From Lachnospiraceae bacterium (GTDB lineage: Bacteria > Bacillota > Clostridia > Lachnospirales > Lachnospiraceae), in contig JAFZMO010000090.1 of assembly GCA_017551165.1 (NCBI GenBank), positions 1-34,784 of the forward strand: a DNA stretch of 34,784 bases. The letters run 5' to 3'. The translations under genes were made by a program, and so were the position numbers. This document shows positions 24,232 through 33,125 of this stretch, piece after piece. Each line of letters opens with the position of its first letter. The stretch's first letter is position 1. Below the pieces are notes generated by a model. The model saw only the letters and a program-made list of their open reading frames with translations. It was not told the origin of the DNA and searched no databases.

Positions 24232-26230
24232 GTGTCACGCCCCTGTCCTTCGGCGCCTGCGTATCCCGGGGCGCCTGCCACGACATATATTCACACTCCG
24301 GATATCCGGAGCATCCGTAATACCGCTTGCCGCGCTTGGTCCTGCGGATGATCAGTTCCTTTCCGCAGTTCGGGCAAGGGATTGCGGTCTTCTCCACATA
24401 GGGCTTGGTAAACCGGCACTCCGGGAATCCCGGGCAAGCGAGGAACTTGCCGTGAGGGCCGTATTTGATCACGAGCATCCTGCCGCACTCCTCGCACGGC
24501 TGGTCGCTCACCTCGTCCGCAATCTTCACGGATTCCAGCTCCTTCTCCGCGGAGGCGACCGCCGCCGTCAGATCGGGATAAAAATTGCGGATTATATTTT
24601 TCCAGTTGACGTCGCCTTCCTCCACACCGTCGAGCAACAGCTCCATGTTGGCCGTGAAGTCGACCGCGACGATCGACGGGAATGCCTTCTTCATCATATC
24701 GTTGACCGCCTCGCCGAGCTCGGTCACGAACAGGCTCTTGCCGTCCTTCGCAACATAGTGTCTCGTGAGAAGCGTCGTGATCGTCGGCGCGTACGTACTC
24801 GGACGTCCGATGCCGAGTTCCTCCATCGTGCGGACCAGGCTCGCCTCGGTGTAGTGTGCCGGGGGCTGCGTAAAATGCTGCTCGCCCTCGACCTCCGCCT
24901 TCGCGAACTCCATGCCGACCTCGGGTACATAGCGGGCGTTCTTCTCCGTCTCCTTCTCATCCTCGGACTCGGAGTATACGCTGCGGTATCCCTCGAACAC
25001 GGTCTTCGTCGCGCTCGCTGCGAACGCATGCTTGCCGTCGCTGATCGTGAAGGAGGTCACGCTCGAAACGCACTCCGCCATGCGGCTTGCGATGAAGCGC
25101 TTCCAGATCAGCTGGTACAGCCGGAACTGCTCGTTGGACAGCTGGTCCTTGACCGACGCCGGCGTGATATCGATATAGGTGGGACGGATCGCTTCATGCG
25201 CGTCCTGGATCTTCTTGGCTGAACCGTTGTCCGCGCGCTCCGCTCCGAGGAACTCCTTGCCGTAGCGCTCTTCGATAAATGCCGTAGCGCTCGCAGCAGC
25301 CTCGTCGCTGACGCGGGTGGAATCGGTACGCAGATACGTGATCAGACCGATGCTTCCGTGTCCCTTGACCTCAACGCCCTCGTACAACTGCTGTGCGACG
25401 CGCATGGTCTTCTGCGTGCTGAAATTCAATTTTCTCGAGGCGTCCTGCTGAAGCGTACTCGTCGTGTACGGAAGCGGCGCCTTCTGCCGTCTCTCGCTCG
25501 CCTTGCGCTCCGTCACCTTGAACGAAGCTCCCTCCACGGCGGCGATCACCTTCTTCGCCTCCGCCTCCGAGGACAGCTCCGCATGGTGTCCGCCCTTGCT
25601 GTATACCGCCGTGATCGGCTCCTTGTGGGTTCCGTCGAAGAACCGTCCTTCGATCGTCCAGAACTCGCGCTTATCAAACGCAGCGATCTCGCTCTCGCGG
25701 TCGCTGATGATGCGAAGCGTAACCGACTGCACGCGTCCCGCGCTCAGTCCGCGCTTCACCTTCGACCACAGGATCGGGCTGATCTCATAGCCCACCATAC
25801 GGTCGAGCACACGGCGCGCCTGCTGCGCATCCACGAGATCCATATTGACGCTGCGTGCGCCCGAGAGCGACGCCGTGACGGCGTTCTTCGTGATCTCGTT
25901 GAACGTGATTCGCTTGGTATCCTTCTCGCTCAGCTTGAGCACCTGCATCAAATGCCAGGAGATCGCCTCTCCCTCGCGGTCGGGGTCAGTTGCGAGAAAT
26001 ACTTTCTTCGCCTTCTTGACTTCCTTGCGAAGCTCCGCGAGAAGGTCTCCCTTGCCGCGGATCGTTATATAGTGCGGGTCAAAATCGTGATCCGTGTCGA
26101 CGCCCAGGGTGCTCTTCGGAAGGTCGCGAACGTGACCGCCCGAGGCGATCACCTTATAATCCTTGCCGAGAAACTTCTGAATCGTCTTCGCCTTGGCCGG
26201 CGACTCTACGATCACAAGGTATTTTGCCAT
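24206..26230 (-). CDS. topA: DNA topoisomerase I
   Basis: Type IA topoisomerase relaxing negative supercoils. It has 674 aa. The Toprim domain starts MAKYLVIVESPAKAKTIQKF and carries ATDPDREGEA (80-89). LSAGRVQSVTLR is at 162-173. The catalytic Tyr299 is in LITYLRTDS. Two C-terminal four-Cys zinc motifs follow: CEEC...CPGFPEC and CPNC...CSGYPEC. The stop lies inside the downstream AroB/AroA-like gene (26-nt overlap). It starts 25 bp after dprA, as in many Firmicutes. Confidence 0.98.
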   Translation of the reverse strand: MAKYLVIVESPAKAKTIQKFLGKDYKVIASGGHVRDLPKSTLGVDTDHDFDPHYITIRGKGDLLAELRKEVKKAKKVFLATDPDREGEAISWHLMQVLKLSEKDTKRITFNEITKNAVTASLSGARSVNMDLVDAQQARRVLDRMVGYEISPILWSKVKRGLSAGRVQSVTLRIISDRESEIAAFDKREFWTIEGRFFDGTHKEPITAVYSKGGHHAELSSEAEAKKVIAAVEGASFKVTERKASERRQKAPLPYTTSTLQQDASRKLNFSTQKTMRVAQQLYEGVEVKGHGSIGLITYLRTDSTRVSDEAAASATAFIEERYGKEFLGAERADNGSAKKIQDAHEAIRPTYIDITPASVKDQLSNEQFRLYQLIWKRFIASRMAECVSSVTSFTISDGKHAFAASATKTVFEGYRSVYSESEDEKETEKNARYVPEVGMEFAKAEVEGEQHFTQPPAHYTEASLVRTMEELGIGRPSTYAPTITTLLTRHYVAKDGKSLFVTELGEAVNDMMKKAFPSIVAVDFTANMELLLDGVEEGDVNWKNIIRNFYPDLTAAVASAEKELESVKIADEVSDQPCEECGRMLVIKYGPHGKFLACPGFPECRFTKPYVEKTAIPCPNCGKELIIRRTKRGKRYYGCSGYPECEYMSWQAPRDTQAPKDRGVTHGTDTGEQ

Positions 26231-26255
26231 ACTTTCTTCCGTCCTCTCCTCGTCA

Positions 26256-27425
26256 TTACGACTCTGTGTCCTTCACACTGTAGCAGCCCGGTGAGATCCT
26301 CTCGATCCACCCTCCGCGCTCCAGCGAATACAATATATTCGTGAGCTCCGAGGGCGTCATTCCGGACTCCCAGACAAGCTGATCAAAATGTTTCGGACTT
26401 AAACGCAAAAAAGCATACACTATTTTTTCGTCGCTTGCAAGTGGCTTTTTCTTATTTTTCGACGAAGGCCCGGGAAGCCTTTGGATTCCGTTGTCGGGAG
26501 TCGCCATGCGCAGCTGCCCGTCCTCCGCCTCCCGATACACCGTGACTCCGTGCTGCGCCGCAAGGTCGGTGAGCACCTCCCCGGGGTTTGTCACAAGTTG
26601 TGCTCCCTCCCGGATCAGCTGGTTGCAGCCGGCGCTGTTCGCGTCGGTCACACGCCCCGGAACAACATAGATACTCTTGCCCTGCTCGAGCGCCCGGTCG
26701 ACCGTGATCAGCGTCCCGCTCTTCGCGTGCGCCTCCACGACGACCACCCCGTCGCTCAGTCCTGCGATGATCCTGTTCCGATGCGGAAAATGATGCGGCA
26801 GCCCCGGTACGCCCGGCCCGTACTCCGAACAGATGCACCCGCGGTCCATGACCTCGCGGTACAATAAAACATTGTTTCGCGGGTACACGACACCGATCCC
26901 CGAACCGAGCACCGCGACCGGAAATCCCTCGCCGTTCACACAGCCGCGGTGTGCTGCCGCATCGATCCCCATCGCAAGGCCGCTCACAACCGCGGCACCG
27001 AAATCCCCGAACGCCTGCCCGAACTGCCTCGCGACAAGCTCACCGTACGGGGAAGCCCTCCTCGTGCCGATGACGGCCACGGACAGCGGCAGATCCGAGG
27101 GAGGAAGGCTCCCCTGGACAAACAAGCCTACAGGCGCATCCGGGATCCTCCGAAGGCGGTCCGGAAACTCTTCATCCTCATGCCACAGAAACCGGATCCC
27201 GTCGCGGTCCATCTTCGCGAGAAGCTTATCACAGTATGCAGCATTTCTCGTGGAGACAAGCCGTTCCGCAGTCTCCTCCGCAAGACCGCACTGTTCCTGC
27301 AATTCTTCCTTCTCTGCCGCGTACACCCCGGAGGGCGTCACAAACGCTGTCAGAAGTTTCTTCCGCACGGCGTTGTCCGTGACCGTGCTGCACAGCCACA
27401 CTGCATGATACCTCTCAGGACACAT
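26256..27425 (-). CDS. dprA: DNA processing protein DprA
   Basis: Binds incoming single-stranded DNA during transformation and loads RecA; cytoplasmic. 389 aa from the chosen ATG. Rossmann-type core: VAVIGTRRASPYG (116-128), SGLAMGIDAAAHRG (148-161), HHFPHRNRIIAGLS (211-224) and EAHAKSGTLITV (231-242). A winged-helix domain forms the C-terminus (ending near SLERGGWIERISPGCYSV). The ATG at 27425 has GGAGGAGG 6 nt upstream and overlaps the comM end by 11 nt, so the two competence genes are translationally coupled. The longer upstream frame is a shadow within comM. Confidence 0.96.
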   Translation of the reverse strand: MCPERYHAVWLCSTVTDNAVRKKLLTAFVTPSGVYAAEKEELQEQCGLAEETAERLVSTRNAAYCDKLLAKMDRDGIRFLWHEDEEFPDRLRRIPDAPVGLFVQGSLPPSDLPLSVAVIGTRRASPYGELVARQFGQAFGDFGAAVVSGLAMGIDAAAHRGCVNGEGFPVAVLGSGIGVVYPRNNVLLYREVMDRGCICSEYGPGVPGLPHHFPHRNRIIAGLSDGVVVVEAHAKSGTLITVDRALEQGKSIYVVPGRVTDANSAGCNQLIREGAQLVTNPGEVLTDLAAQHGVTVYREAEDGQLRMATPDNGIQRLPGPSSKNKKKPLASDEKIVYAFLRLSPKHFDQLVWESGMTPSELTNILYSLERGGWIERISPGCYSVKDTES

Positions 27426-28941
27426 TGGCATCCTCCTCCATGCGGAATCCGATCGCCTCCGTGACATGTCGGTTACCGACCTTCGTGCTCCCGTCGAGGT
27501 CGGCGATCGTTCGCGCCACACGCTTCAGCCGGTAATAACCGCGCGCGGAACAGCCGGTCTCCTCAGCATAGTGCGCAAGCAGCACGCTTGCTTCGCGGTC
27601 AAGCGCAAACAAGCGGTCGGCCGCCTCCCCCGGAACCTCCGAGTTGTACCGGTACGGTGTACCCTTGTACCGCTCCCGCTGTACGCTGATCGCGCACTCC
27701 ACTCGTCTGCGGATCCCCTCGCTTGTGTCCCCGCTCGGCGCATCGCCCGCAGACAATTCCTGCACGGGGATCCCGGGCATCGTCGCACACAGGTCGATCC
27801 GGTCGAGGATTGGTCGGCTGATCCTTCCTTTATATCTCTTGATCATGTCAGGAGTACAGGTACACCGGTTGCGGTCGGGATAATATCCGCACGGGCACGG
27901 GTTCATCGCCGCAACGAGCATGAATTTGGCGGGGAACTCCACATTGCCGTTTAGGCGCGCCACATGGATACGCTTCTCCTCAAGCGGCTGCCTTAGCACC
28001 TCGATGCTCCCGCGCCGAAACTCGGGAAACTCATCGAGGAACAGCACCCCGAACGAGGCGAGCGAGACCTCCCCGGGGATCGGCATCCTTCCGCCGCCCG
28101 CGAGCGCAGGCACTGTGGCCGTGTGGTGCGGCGATCGGAACGGGCGCTTCCGCATCATCCCGCCGTCCGCCGGCAACAGCCCCGCGACGCTGTACACCTT
28201 CGTAAGCTCCAGACTCTCCTCGAACGTCAGCTTCGGCATGATCCCGGGAATCCGGCTCGCAAGCATCGTCTTGCCCGACCCGGGCGGTCCCGTCAGGAGC
28301 AGGTTGTGCATCCCGGCCACCGCGATCTCCGCAGCGCGCTTCGCCAGAAACTGCCCTCGGATCTGCGCAAAATCCCCGACCGTTTCCGTGTCCGCCCCGT
28401 TCCACTGTACGGGCTCCGCAAGCGTCCCCCCGGTGTCCGTAAAATGTCTCGCCGCCTCCGCGAGGGACGACACCCCGTAGACACGGATTCCCTCCACGAG
28501 CGCACCCTCCTCCAGATTGGCGCTCGGGATGATGATCGAGTGAAAGCCCCGTTGCTTCGCCTCGTACACGCACGAGAGAATGCCCGTGACGCCGCGAACT
28601 CTGCCGTCCAGACCGAGTTCCCCCACAAACCCGTATCCGTCCGTCAGCACCGCGGGAATGATGTCGCAGGCGCACAGGATCCCCATGGCGATCGGCAGAT
28701 CATAGCCGGTGCCGCCCTTGCGCTCGTCCGCGGGCGACAGATTGACCGTGATGCGCTTCGCCGGTATAAAAAATCCCGAGTTCTTCATCGCGACGCGAAC
28801 GCGCTCCCTCGCCTCGCGCACCTCCCCCGCAAGATACCCCACAAGATCGATCCCGGGCAAGCCTCCCGACACATCCGCCTCCACCCGGATGACCGAGGCC
28901 TCGATCCCCGAGACTGCAAAACTGTACACCGAACAGATCAT
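27415..28941 (-). CDS. comM: ComM/YifB AAA+ helicase (Mg-chelatase-like)
   Basis: AAA+ protein that in Vibrio promotes branch migration during natural transformation; long annotated as an Mg-chelatase relative. 508 aa. The N-terminal Lon-like domain begins MICSVYSFAVSGIEASVIRV and GGLPGIDLVGYLAGEVREAR. Walker A is GPPGSGKT (218-225); Walker B is LFLDEFPEF (300-308). A Cys-rich NPCPCGYYPDRNRCTC motif follows. The ATG at 28941 is preceded by GGGAGGAAGG. A longer reading frame runs back through the nrdR terminator and is rejected. Confidence 0.95.
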   Translation of the reverse strand: MICSVYSFAVSGIEASVIRVEADVSGGLPGIDLVGYLAGEVREARERVRVAMKNSGFFIPAKRITVNLSPADERKGGTGYDLPIAMGILCACDIIPAVLTDGYGFVGELGLDGRVRGVTGILSCVYEAKQRGFHSIIIPSANLEEGALVEGIRVYGVSSLAEAARHFTDTGGTLAEPVQWNGADTETVGDFAQIRGQFLAKRAAEIAVAGMHNLLLTGPPGSGKTMLASRIPGIMPKLTFEESLELTKVYSVAGLLPADGGMMRKRPFRSPHHTATVPALAGGGRMPIPGEVSLASFGVLFLDEFPEFRRGSIEVLRQPLEEKRIHVARLNGNVEFPAKFMLVAAMNPCPCGYYPDRNRCTCTPDMIKRYKGRISRPILDRIDLCATMPGIPVQELSAGDAPSGDTSEGIRRRVECAISVQRERYKGTPYRYNSEVPGEAADRLFALDREASVLLAHYAEETGCSARGYYRLKRVARTIADLDGSTKVGNRHVTEAIGFRMEEDANVS

Positions 28942-29064
28942 ACCTTCCTCCCATTTTCCTATCGCAGCGCCGAAAACCCGACACATTCCGCACGCCGCAT
29001 ACCTCTCAATCCGGTTTAAGCATACGCCATCCCAAGCGGCAAATCCATTCGCAGAGTATATGAA

Positions 29065-29098
29065 AAGACGGCCTCTCATTTTCATGAAAAGCCGTCTT
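29065..29098 (-). terminator. Intrinsic terminator after nrdR
   Basis: Inverted repeat AAGACGGC / GCCGTCTT with an 18-nt loop; the minus-strand 3' side continues TTTTCATAT. It separates nrdR from comM. No convincing comM promoter was found between 28942 and 29064. Confidence 0.65.
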
Positions 29099-29174
29099 CG
29101 AAAGTACTTTTTCATTTTTCAATTGACACTATGCCGAAAATGAACCCTCGTTTTCGTACACATTGCCAACCGCC

Positions 29175-29633
29175 TTAATTCTCATGGTCCAAAAGCGTCT
29201 TGAGCTCGTCCATGAACGTGTTGACGTCCTTAAACTCGCGGTAAACCGACGCGAAGCGAACATACGCAACCTCGTCGAGTTTCTTAAGCTTGTCCATCAC
29301 CAGCTCGCCGATGCGGTAGCTCGGGATCTCCTTCTCTTCCATAGAAAAGATCTCCGTCTCGACCTCGTCCACCAGCTTGCGGATCTGCTCCACACTGATG
29401 GGGCGCTTGTGGCAAGAAGCGTACACACCTGCCTCGATCTTCGAGCGGTCGTACGTCTGGCGCACATTGCCCTTCTTGATCACGACAAGCGGGATCGTCT
29501 CAACCTTCTCGTAGGTCGTAAAGCGCTTCTCGCACTCGTCACACTGTCTTCTGCGGCGGATGGAATTGGATTCCTCCACCGGACGTGAATCGATCACTCT
29601 CGTATTTTCCGTTCCGCAATAGGGACACTTCAT
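29175..29633 (-). CDS. nrdR: Transcriptional repressor NrdR
   Basis: Zinc-ribbon plus ATP-cone repressor of ribonucleotide reductase genes; senses ATP/dATP. 152 aa, the family length. The zinc ribbon uses Cys3, Cys6, Cys31 and Cys34 (MKCPYCGTENTRVIDSRPV and RRRRQCDECEKRFTTYE). The ATP-cone follows (VVIKKGNVRQTYDRSKIEAG). It stands alone between the DUF4867-like gene and its own terminator. No ribonucleotide reductase gene is in the window. Confidence 0.97.
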   Translation of the reverse strand: MKCPYCGTENTRVIDSRPVEESNSIRRRRQCDECEKRFTTYEKVETIPLVVIKKGNVRQTYDRSKIEAGVYASCHKRPISVEQIRKLVDEVETEIFSMEEKEIPSYRIGELVMDKLKKLDEVAYVRFASVYREFKDVNTFMDELKTLLDHEN

Positions 29634-29690
29634 CTCTCTACCTCCCGGTCATCACACGCTTTGTTGTTCCATTCGTACTGAGGTCCTGGA

Positions 29691-30329
29691 TCAGATGTCT
29701 GCAGCGATGTCGATGTTGACACCGGTGAGACCGATCACTGCGCCCTGCTTCGCCTCGGAAGCCTCGGGATGCGCAATGAGCCACTTGTTGGCTGCGAACA
29801 GTCGCGCGTCATCATCGTTCTTGACGGTGATCGCGGGCTTGTCGAGGTTCGTTCCCTTCGGGAGAACGATCACCACGCGGAACTGTGCGCCGAGCTTGGC
29901 GCTGCAGGGTGCATAGTGGAGCGTCGTCGCATAGAGCTCAACGCCGGTGCCGGCCGGGCAGAAGAACGCCTCAACCTTCGACGTGTCGAGCATCTTGCCC
30001 ATGCAGTCCTGCTGCTTTGCAAGCAACAGAATGCAGTCCGTAGCAGCGATATCGATCTCACTGTCGCGATGGTACTCGAGGCAGTTCAGCTTCGTGTTCG
30101 TACCGTTGCAGTATCCGATCTGGATCGGCATTCCGCCGTAGCAGTTGTTCGTAAAATCAGCCATCGCCGGAGTAGCCTCGAGGTTTGCATCCGACGGAAC
30201 GTACACAACCGCATCCACCGGTGCGGGAGTTGTCTCCGTGAGAACCTTGAGCAGCTCGTCCGTGTCATACCCCGTTACAACTCTTCCGTATGCCTCAAAT
30301 GCGGCATCGTTAACGTTTTGAATTTTCAT
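29691..30329 (-). CDS. DUF4867-like protein, possible cupin-type sugar isomerase
   Basis: 212 aa. I associate this sequence with the DUF4867 family seen in Lachnospiraceae, but from memory only. No signal peptide or membrane helix is evident. Features that look cupin-like are CLEYHRDSEIDIAATDCILL (His and Glu spaced as in a metal-binding cupin motif) and FFCPAGTGVELYATTLHYAP with a later His. It follows the KdgK-type kinase by 92 bp in the same direction and probably in the same transcript, and faces uxaC. A role as an isomerase or accessory enzyme in uronate breakdown, analogous in place to KduI, is inference from context. The ATG is preceded by AGGAGGAAGGAAC. Confidence 0.6.
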   Translation of the reverse strand: MKIQNVNDAAFEAYGRVVTGYDTDELLKVLTETTPAPVDAVVYVPSDANLEATPAMADFTNNCYGGMPIQIGYCNGTNTKLNCLEYHRDSEIDIAATDCILLLAKQQDCMGKMLDTSKVEAFFCPAGTGVELYATTLHYAPCSAKLGAQFRVVIVLPKGTNLDKPAITVKNDDDARLFAANKWLIAHPEASEAKQGAVIGLTGVNIDIAADI

Positions 30330-30355
30330 TGTTCCTTCCTCCTGTTTATCCGTAA

Positions 30356-30412
30356 CGGGCTCTGCCCGTCGGTTTCTCTATCTGCCTCGGGCTCATCGCC
30401 CGTCGGTCTCTT
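30356..30412. repeat. Imperfect tandem repeat with two small hairpins in the kdgK-DUF4867 gap
   Basis: CGGGCTCTGCCCGTCGGTTT (from 30356) and CGGGCTCATCGCCCGTCGGT (from 30388) are near copies about 32 bp apart. Each contains a CGGGC/GCCCG stem with a 3- or 5-nt loop. No T-run follows. It may stabilise or tune the bicistronic mRNA. Confidence 0.5.
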
Positions 30413-30421
30413 CGGAAAATG

Positions 30422-31444
30422 TTACCGCTGCACGCGTCCGCTTCCGTCGCCGCCCGCAAGCGTCTCCACCTCGGAGCGCTTAACGTGGTTGAAGTCGCCG
30501 GGGATCGTGTGCTTGAGTGCGCTTGCCGCAACCGCAAACTCGAGCGCATCCGCCGCGCTCTTGCCGTCGATCAGTCCGCAGATCAGACCGGCCGCAAACG
30601 AGTCGCCGCCGCCCACGCGGTCCACGATGTGAAGCTTGTACGTCTTCGAGTGATAGAACGTCTCGCCGTCCCAGATCGCTGCCGACCACGCGTTGTCCGT
30701 CGCCGAGAAGCTCTCGCGCAACGAGCTCACGACATAGCGGAACCCGAACTGCTCCTTCATCTGACGGAACATCGACTCGTATCCGGCGAGCTCGAGGGAG
30801 CCCTTCGTCACATCGGTGTTGCCGGGCACAAACCCGAGCACCTTCTGCGCGTCCTCCTCGTTGCCGATGCACACGTCCACGTACTGCATCAGGTCGGTCA
30901 TGACCGCCTTCGCCTTCTCACTGCTCCACAGCTTCTTGCGGTAGTTGAGGTCGCACGAAACCGTAAGGCCGTGCTTCTTCGCCGCGATCAACGCCGCCTT
31001 CGTCACTGCCGCCGCGGAATCGCTGATCGCCGGCGTGATCCCCGTAAAATGGAACCACTCCGCGCCCTCGAACGCCGCGTCGAAATCAAAGTCCTCGGGC
31101 TTCGCCTCCGCGATCGAGGAATGTGCTCTGTCATAGATGACCTTCGAGGGACGAACCGATGCGCCTGTCTCCAGATAATAGATTCCGAGACGCTCGCCGC
31201 CGCGCACGATGTGCGAGCAGTCGACGCCCTCTCTGCGAAGAGCCATCAACGCGCTGTCGCCGATCTCGTTGTCGGGAAGCTTCGTGACATACGAGACATC
31301 GTATCCGAACCCCGCGAGGGAAACCGCGACATTTGCCTCTCCTCCGCCGTAGCATACGTCAAACGTATCGGCCTGTACAAATCTCTGATAGCCGGGCGTG
31401 GAAAGCCGAAGCATAATCTCCCCGAGCGTAACGATCCGTGCCAT
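30422..31444 (-). CDS. kdgK: 2-keto-3-deoxygluconate kinase (PfkB family)
   Basis: Cytoplasmic sugar kinase of the PfkB/ribokinase family, 340 aa. It begins MARIVTLGEIMLRLSTPGYQ; GGGEANVAVSLAGFG (33-47) is the substrate-side signature, and DRVGGGDSFAAGL (275-287) holds the catalytic Asp281 and anion hole. LGIYYLETGASVRPSKVIYDR (86-106) is typical of KDG kinases. Divergent to uxaC and upstream of the DUF4867-like gene, it fits hexuronate catabolism: uronate to KDG to KDPG. The KDPG aldolase is not in the window. The ATG at 31444 follows GGAGGTGATTTTGT. Substrate is inferred from motif and context. Confidence 0.85.
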   Translation of the reverse strand: MARIVTLGEIMLRLSTPGYQRFVQADTFDVCYGGGEANVAVSLAGFGYDVSYVTKLPDNEIGDSALMALRREGVDCSHIVRGGERLGIYYLETGASVRPSKVIYDRAHSSIAEAKPEDFDFDAAFEGAEWFHFTGITPAISDSAAAVTKAALIAAKKHGLTVSCDLNYRKKLWSSEKAKAVMTDLMQYVDVCIGNEEDAQKVLGFVPGNTDVTKGSLELAGYESMFRQMKEQFGFRYVVSSLRESFSATDNAWSAAIWDGETFYHSKTYKLHIVDRVGGGDSFAAGLICGLIDGKSAADALEFAVAASALKHTIPGDFNHVKRSEVETLAGGDGSGRVQR

Positions 31445-31499
31445 ACAAAATCACCTCCGCGTGCGCAGATTCCGGGCGCGCAAAGCGCGCATATTCCTT

Positions 31500-31507
31500 C
31501 GGAAAAT
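31500..31507. promoter_or_regulatory. CGGAAAAT word in the kdgK leader
   Basis: TTCGGAAAATG lies just after the kdgK -10, in the transcribed leader. It reads CATTTTCCGAA on the minus strand, close to the CodY-box core (ATTTTCWGAA). A repressor bound here would block transcription. Confidence 0.35.
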
Positions 31508-31517
31508 GCTGTAATCT

Positions 31518-31546
31518 ACTATATCACAGATTCCCCCGTGGTTCAA
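31518..31546 (-). promoter_or_regulatory. Sigma-A promoter for kdgK
   Basis: Minus-strand -35 TTGAAC and -10 TATAGT with a 17-bp spacer. The -10 is flanked by AATCT/AGATT inverted repeat arms. Confidence 0.75.
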
Positions 31547-31610
31547 GCGGTTTTCTTACATTTTGTGCCGTCCTCGAGGGGTTTGCACCATACGTAGTGT
31601 TTTTCAATGA

Positions 31611-31618
31611 ATTTTCCG
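31611..31618. promoter_or_regulatory. ATTTTCCG word upstream of the uxaC promoter
   Basis: AATTTTCCGAAAGAT (31610-31624) lies 21 bp before the uxaC -35 and matches 12 of 15 positions of the CodY consensus AATTTTCWGAAAATT by my comparison. Confidence 0.45.
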
Positions 31619-31639
31619 AAAGATGAGCCCCCGATCACC

Positions 31640-31668
31640 TTGACAGTGTTTCTCCGATGTGGTATAGT
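31640..31668 (+). promoter_or_regulatory. Sigma-A promoter for uxaC
   Basis: Perfect -35 TTGACA and -10 TATAGT with a 17-bp spacer, about 45 bp before the uxaC ATG. Divergent from the kdgK promoter, with about 94 bp between the two -35 boxes. Confidence 0.85.
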
Positions 31669-31712
31669 TCCGTAGAAAAGCACCAAACTGCTCCGAAAGC
31701 GAGGAAACATCA

Positions 31713-33125
31713 ATGGTCTTCATGGACGACAATTTTCTCTTGACCAATGAGACGGCGCGCGTTTTGTATCATCAGTACGCGTCCGAGCTGCCGATCATCG
31801 ATTACCATTGCCATATCCCCGCGGAGGAGATCGCAAAGGACGTTCACTTCTCCTCGATCACCGACCTGTGGCTCGGCGCCGACCACTACAAGTGGCGCGC
31901 GATGAGACTCAACGGCGTGAAGGAAGAGCTGATCACCGGCGACGGCGATCCGTATGAGAAGTTTGAAGCGTTCGCAGGCACTCTCGAGCGCGCGATCGGC
32001 AATCCTCTGTATCACTGGAGCCATCTCGAGCTGCAGCGCTATTTCGGCGTCAACGAGCCTCTCAACCGCGAGAGCGCCCGCCGCATCTATGATCTCTGCA
32101 ATCAGGTACTCACCGATCCTTCCATGTCCGCACGCGGCCTCATCCGCCGCTCCAACGTGCGCCTTCTTTGCACGACCGACGATCCCGCCGACGATCTTCG
32201 CTGGCATCGTCTGATCGCGATGGACGCGACCTTCCCCGTGAAGGTTCTTCCGGCGTTCCGTCCTGACCGTGCGGTCGACATCGAGAAGAAGGATTACGCC
32301 TCCTACATCCGCGGAGAGCTCGGCAGAGCCTACGGCCACAACATCCAGCTGTACCAGGATCTGAAGGACGCCCTTAAGAGTCGCATCGCATTTTTCGCGG
32401 AACACGGATGCAAGACGGCGGACCACGGCATGGCGTATGTCGCATACGCTCCCTGCAGCGACGAGCAGGCGGAGGTGATCTTCCGCAAGGCGATGAACAG
32501 CGAGCCCGTCGATCTGTACGAGCAGCTGCAATTCCGCACCAATCTCCTGTCGTTCCTCGCGGCGGAGTACGCGAAGGCCGGCTGGGTGATGCAGCTTCAC
32601 TTCGGCGTCAAGCGCGACAACAACACAAAGCTTTTCCTGCAGTCCGGTGCCAACAACGGCTGTGACTGCATCGATACGTATACACCCTCTTCGGAACTTG
32701 CGGATTTCCTGAACTCGCTGTGCAAGCGCGACGCTCTTCCGAAGACGATCCTCTATCCCCTCAACCCCGCGGACAACGCCGCTGTCGGTACGATCATCGG
32801 CTGCTTCGCGGACAGCTCCGCCGCCGGCAAGGTGCAGCAGGGCTCCGCTTGGTGGTTCAACGACAACAAGAAGGGCATGGAGGAACAGATGACTTCGCTG
32901 GCCAACCTCGGAGTGCTCGGGAATTTCATCGGCATGCTGACCGATTCCCGCAGCTTCCTCTCCTACACGCGCCATGAGTATTTCCGGCGCATCCTCTGTA
33001 ACCTCATCGGGACATGGGTTACGAACGGCGAGTATCCGTGCGATCTCACGGCGCTCGGCGGTCTTGTCAGCGATATCTCTTTTTCCAATTGCAATCGATA
33101 CTTTGATTTAGGCCTTACGGTGTAA
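31713..33125 (+). CDS. uxaC: Glucuronate/galacturonate isomerase
   Basis: Converts glucuronate to fructuronate and galacturonate to tagaturonate, the first step of hexuronate use. 470 aa, normal for the family. Amidohydrolase-like fold; N-terminal PIIDYHCHIPAEEI (27-40) gives metal-ligand His32 and His34. LCTTDDPADDLRWH and MQLHFGVKRDNN are further signatures, and DSRSFLSYTRHEYFRRILCN near the C-terminus is typical of UxaC. The ATG at 31713 has GAGG 8 nt upstream; an ATG three codons later is possible. It has its own promoter and terminator. Divergent kdgK completes the logic. No uxaB/uxuB or uxaA/uxuA is in the window. Confidence 0.96.
   Translation: MVFMDDNFLLTNETARVLYHQYASELPIIDYHCHIPAEEIAKDVHFSSITDLWLGADHYKWRAMRLNGVKEELITGDGDPYEKFEAFAGTLERAIGNPLYHWSHLELQRYFGVNEPLNRESARRIYDLCNQVLTDPSMSARGLIRRSNVRLLCTTDDPADDLRWHRLIAMDATFPVKVLPAFRPDRAVDIEKKDYASYIRGELGRAYGHNIQLYQDLKDALKSRIAFFAEHGCKTADHGMAYVAYAPCSDEQAEVIFRKAMNSEPVDLYEQLQFRTNLLSFLAAEYAKAGWVMQLHFGVKRDNNTKLFLQSGANNGCDCIDTYTPSSELADFLNSLCKRDALPKTILYPLNPADNAAVGTIIGCFADSSAAGKVQQGSAWWFNDNKKGMEEQMTSLANLGVLGNFIGMLTDSRSFLSYTRHEYFRRILCNLIGTWVTNGEYPCDLTALGGLVSDISFSNCNRYFDLGLTV

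Noticed and set aside
28942-29115. N-terminal extension of comM
   Set aside because: It would translate the nrdR terminator; a strong ribosome binding site and the family start are at 28941.
31587-31600. Possible operator around TACGTA near uxaC
   Set aside because: Only the central 6 bp are symmetric; the flanks do not pair well enough to call.
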